A stretch of 25,984 nucleotides of DNA from Pleurocapsa sp. MO_226.B13 (GTDB lineage Bacteria; Cyanobacteriota; Cyanobacteriia; Cyanobacteriales; Xenococcaceae), in NCBI GenBank assembly GCA_030064795.1, contig JASJEI010000262.1, positions 1 to 25,984 on the forward strand, in the 5' to 3' direction. Of this stretch, positions 25,710 to 25,984 are shown piece after piece. The position numbers and the translations under genes are program-made. The notes under the pieces were generated by a model. That model saw only the letters and a list, made by a program, of their open reading frames with translations. It had not been told where the DNA came from and searched no databases. How positions within the stretch are numbered: position 1 is the stretch's first letter; every line of letters begins with the position of its first letter.

Positions 25710-25984
25710 TTATTTATTCATATTCCTTTTAATTCGCTCCAATTCTTCGTCCACTTCCCATTTTTGAAACTCTGCCTCTAAAGGATCGGCACTACTGCTG
25801 TTATAAAATGAGTTAGCACCGCGATCCCATCCCACTGTATCGCTAGAATATTGACTGCTCGATGGAGAAGTTTTAGCTTGGCTAGATTGCACTTTAATTT
25901 CTTCTCGCTTTTGTTGAATCTGCACTAGCAACTCTTTGGCTTTAATTGCCCGTTGCTTGACTCCTTCCATTTGTCCCCAAACCT
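25710..25984 (-). CDS. TIGR04376-family protein, C-terminal part (cut by window edge)
   Basis: The reading frame stays open to the window edge: codons for VWGQ precede the internal methionine at 25970. WGQMEGVKQRAIKAKELLVQ is the recalled middle of the cyanobacterial TIGR04376 family, whose members are about twice this length, so the start is outside the window. The visible part (about 91 residues) is a charged coiled coil (KAKELLVQIQQKREEIK), a serine-rich linker, and an acidic C-terminal segment, DPLEAEFQKWEVDEELERIK, that is conserved in the family. There is no membrane segment. Function is unknown; the coiled-coil style recalls PspA-like proteins, but I would not assign that role. A terminator-like hairpin follows directly. 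Confidence 0.75.
   Translation of the reverse strand, partial: VWGQMEGVKQRAIKAKELLVQIQQKREEIKVQSSQAKTSPSSSQYSSDTVGWDRGANSFYNSSSADPLEAEFQKWEVDEELERIKRNMNK

Noticed and set aside
1..25984. CRISPR arrays, tRNA or rRNA genes, prophage or defence islands
   Set aside because: No regularly spaced repeats, cloverleaf-like sequences, phage genes or known defence proteins were seen. The tandem repeats have no spacers between units.

Overview
The window comes from a cyanobacterium. It carries psb27 (photosystem II assembly), a ccsA/ycf5-type cytochrome c synthase, an NblB-like HEAT protein and cyanobacterial families such as DUF4278 and TIGR04376. By eye there are more than twenty copies of the HIP1 octamer GCGATCGC, about one per kb. 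The large multidomain kinases and the many short interspersed palindromes suit a large-genome freshwater or colonial/baeocyte-forming lineage rather than marine picocyanobacteria. I cannot name the genus.

Left part (1-5457): accessory and housekeeping genes set in repeat-rich spacers. On the minus strand are a Tle1-like DUF2235 hydrolase, a small DUF4278 protein, psb27 and an isolated pstB. Between DUF4278 and psb27 lies a decayed secreted filamentous-haemagglutinin gene on the plus strand. The spacers hold two MITE-like elements, triplicated short tandem repeats, palindromes and a bidirectional terminator.

Middle (5458-11170): a minus-strand series of M61 metallopeptidase, branched-chain aminotransferase ilvE, CBS-pair protein and NblB-like protein has gaps of about 55-100 bp and may be one transcription unit. 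A small pentapeptide-repeat-like ORF lies upstream of it. Divergent from that ORF is a lone DppB/OppB-type ABC permease on the plus strand.

Right part (11300-25390): dominated by signalling. A 1914-residue CheB-CheR-PAS-histidine kinase-receiver protein is followed, after ccsA, an AI-2E-family membrane protein and a degenerate metallo-beta-lactamase-fold protein, by a REC-GAF-GGDEF-EAL regulator and a REC-PAS-kinase-REC protein. The last two are adjacent and co-oriented, which suggests a phosphorelay feeding cyclic-di-GMP turnover. The window ends inside a TIGR04376-family gene.

The most unusual observation is a stretch of about 35 codons in the ATPase domain of the 1914-residue kinase. It looks like in-frame intergenic low-complexity DNA of a type also seen in a spacer and in the pseudogene here. 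I did not find a clearly new defence or biosynthetic system.
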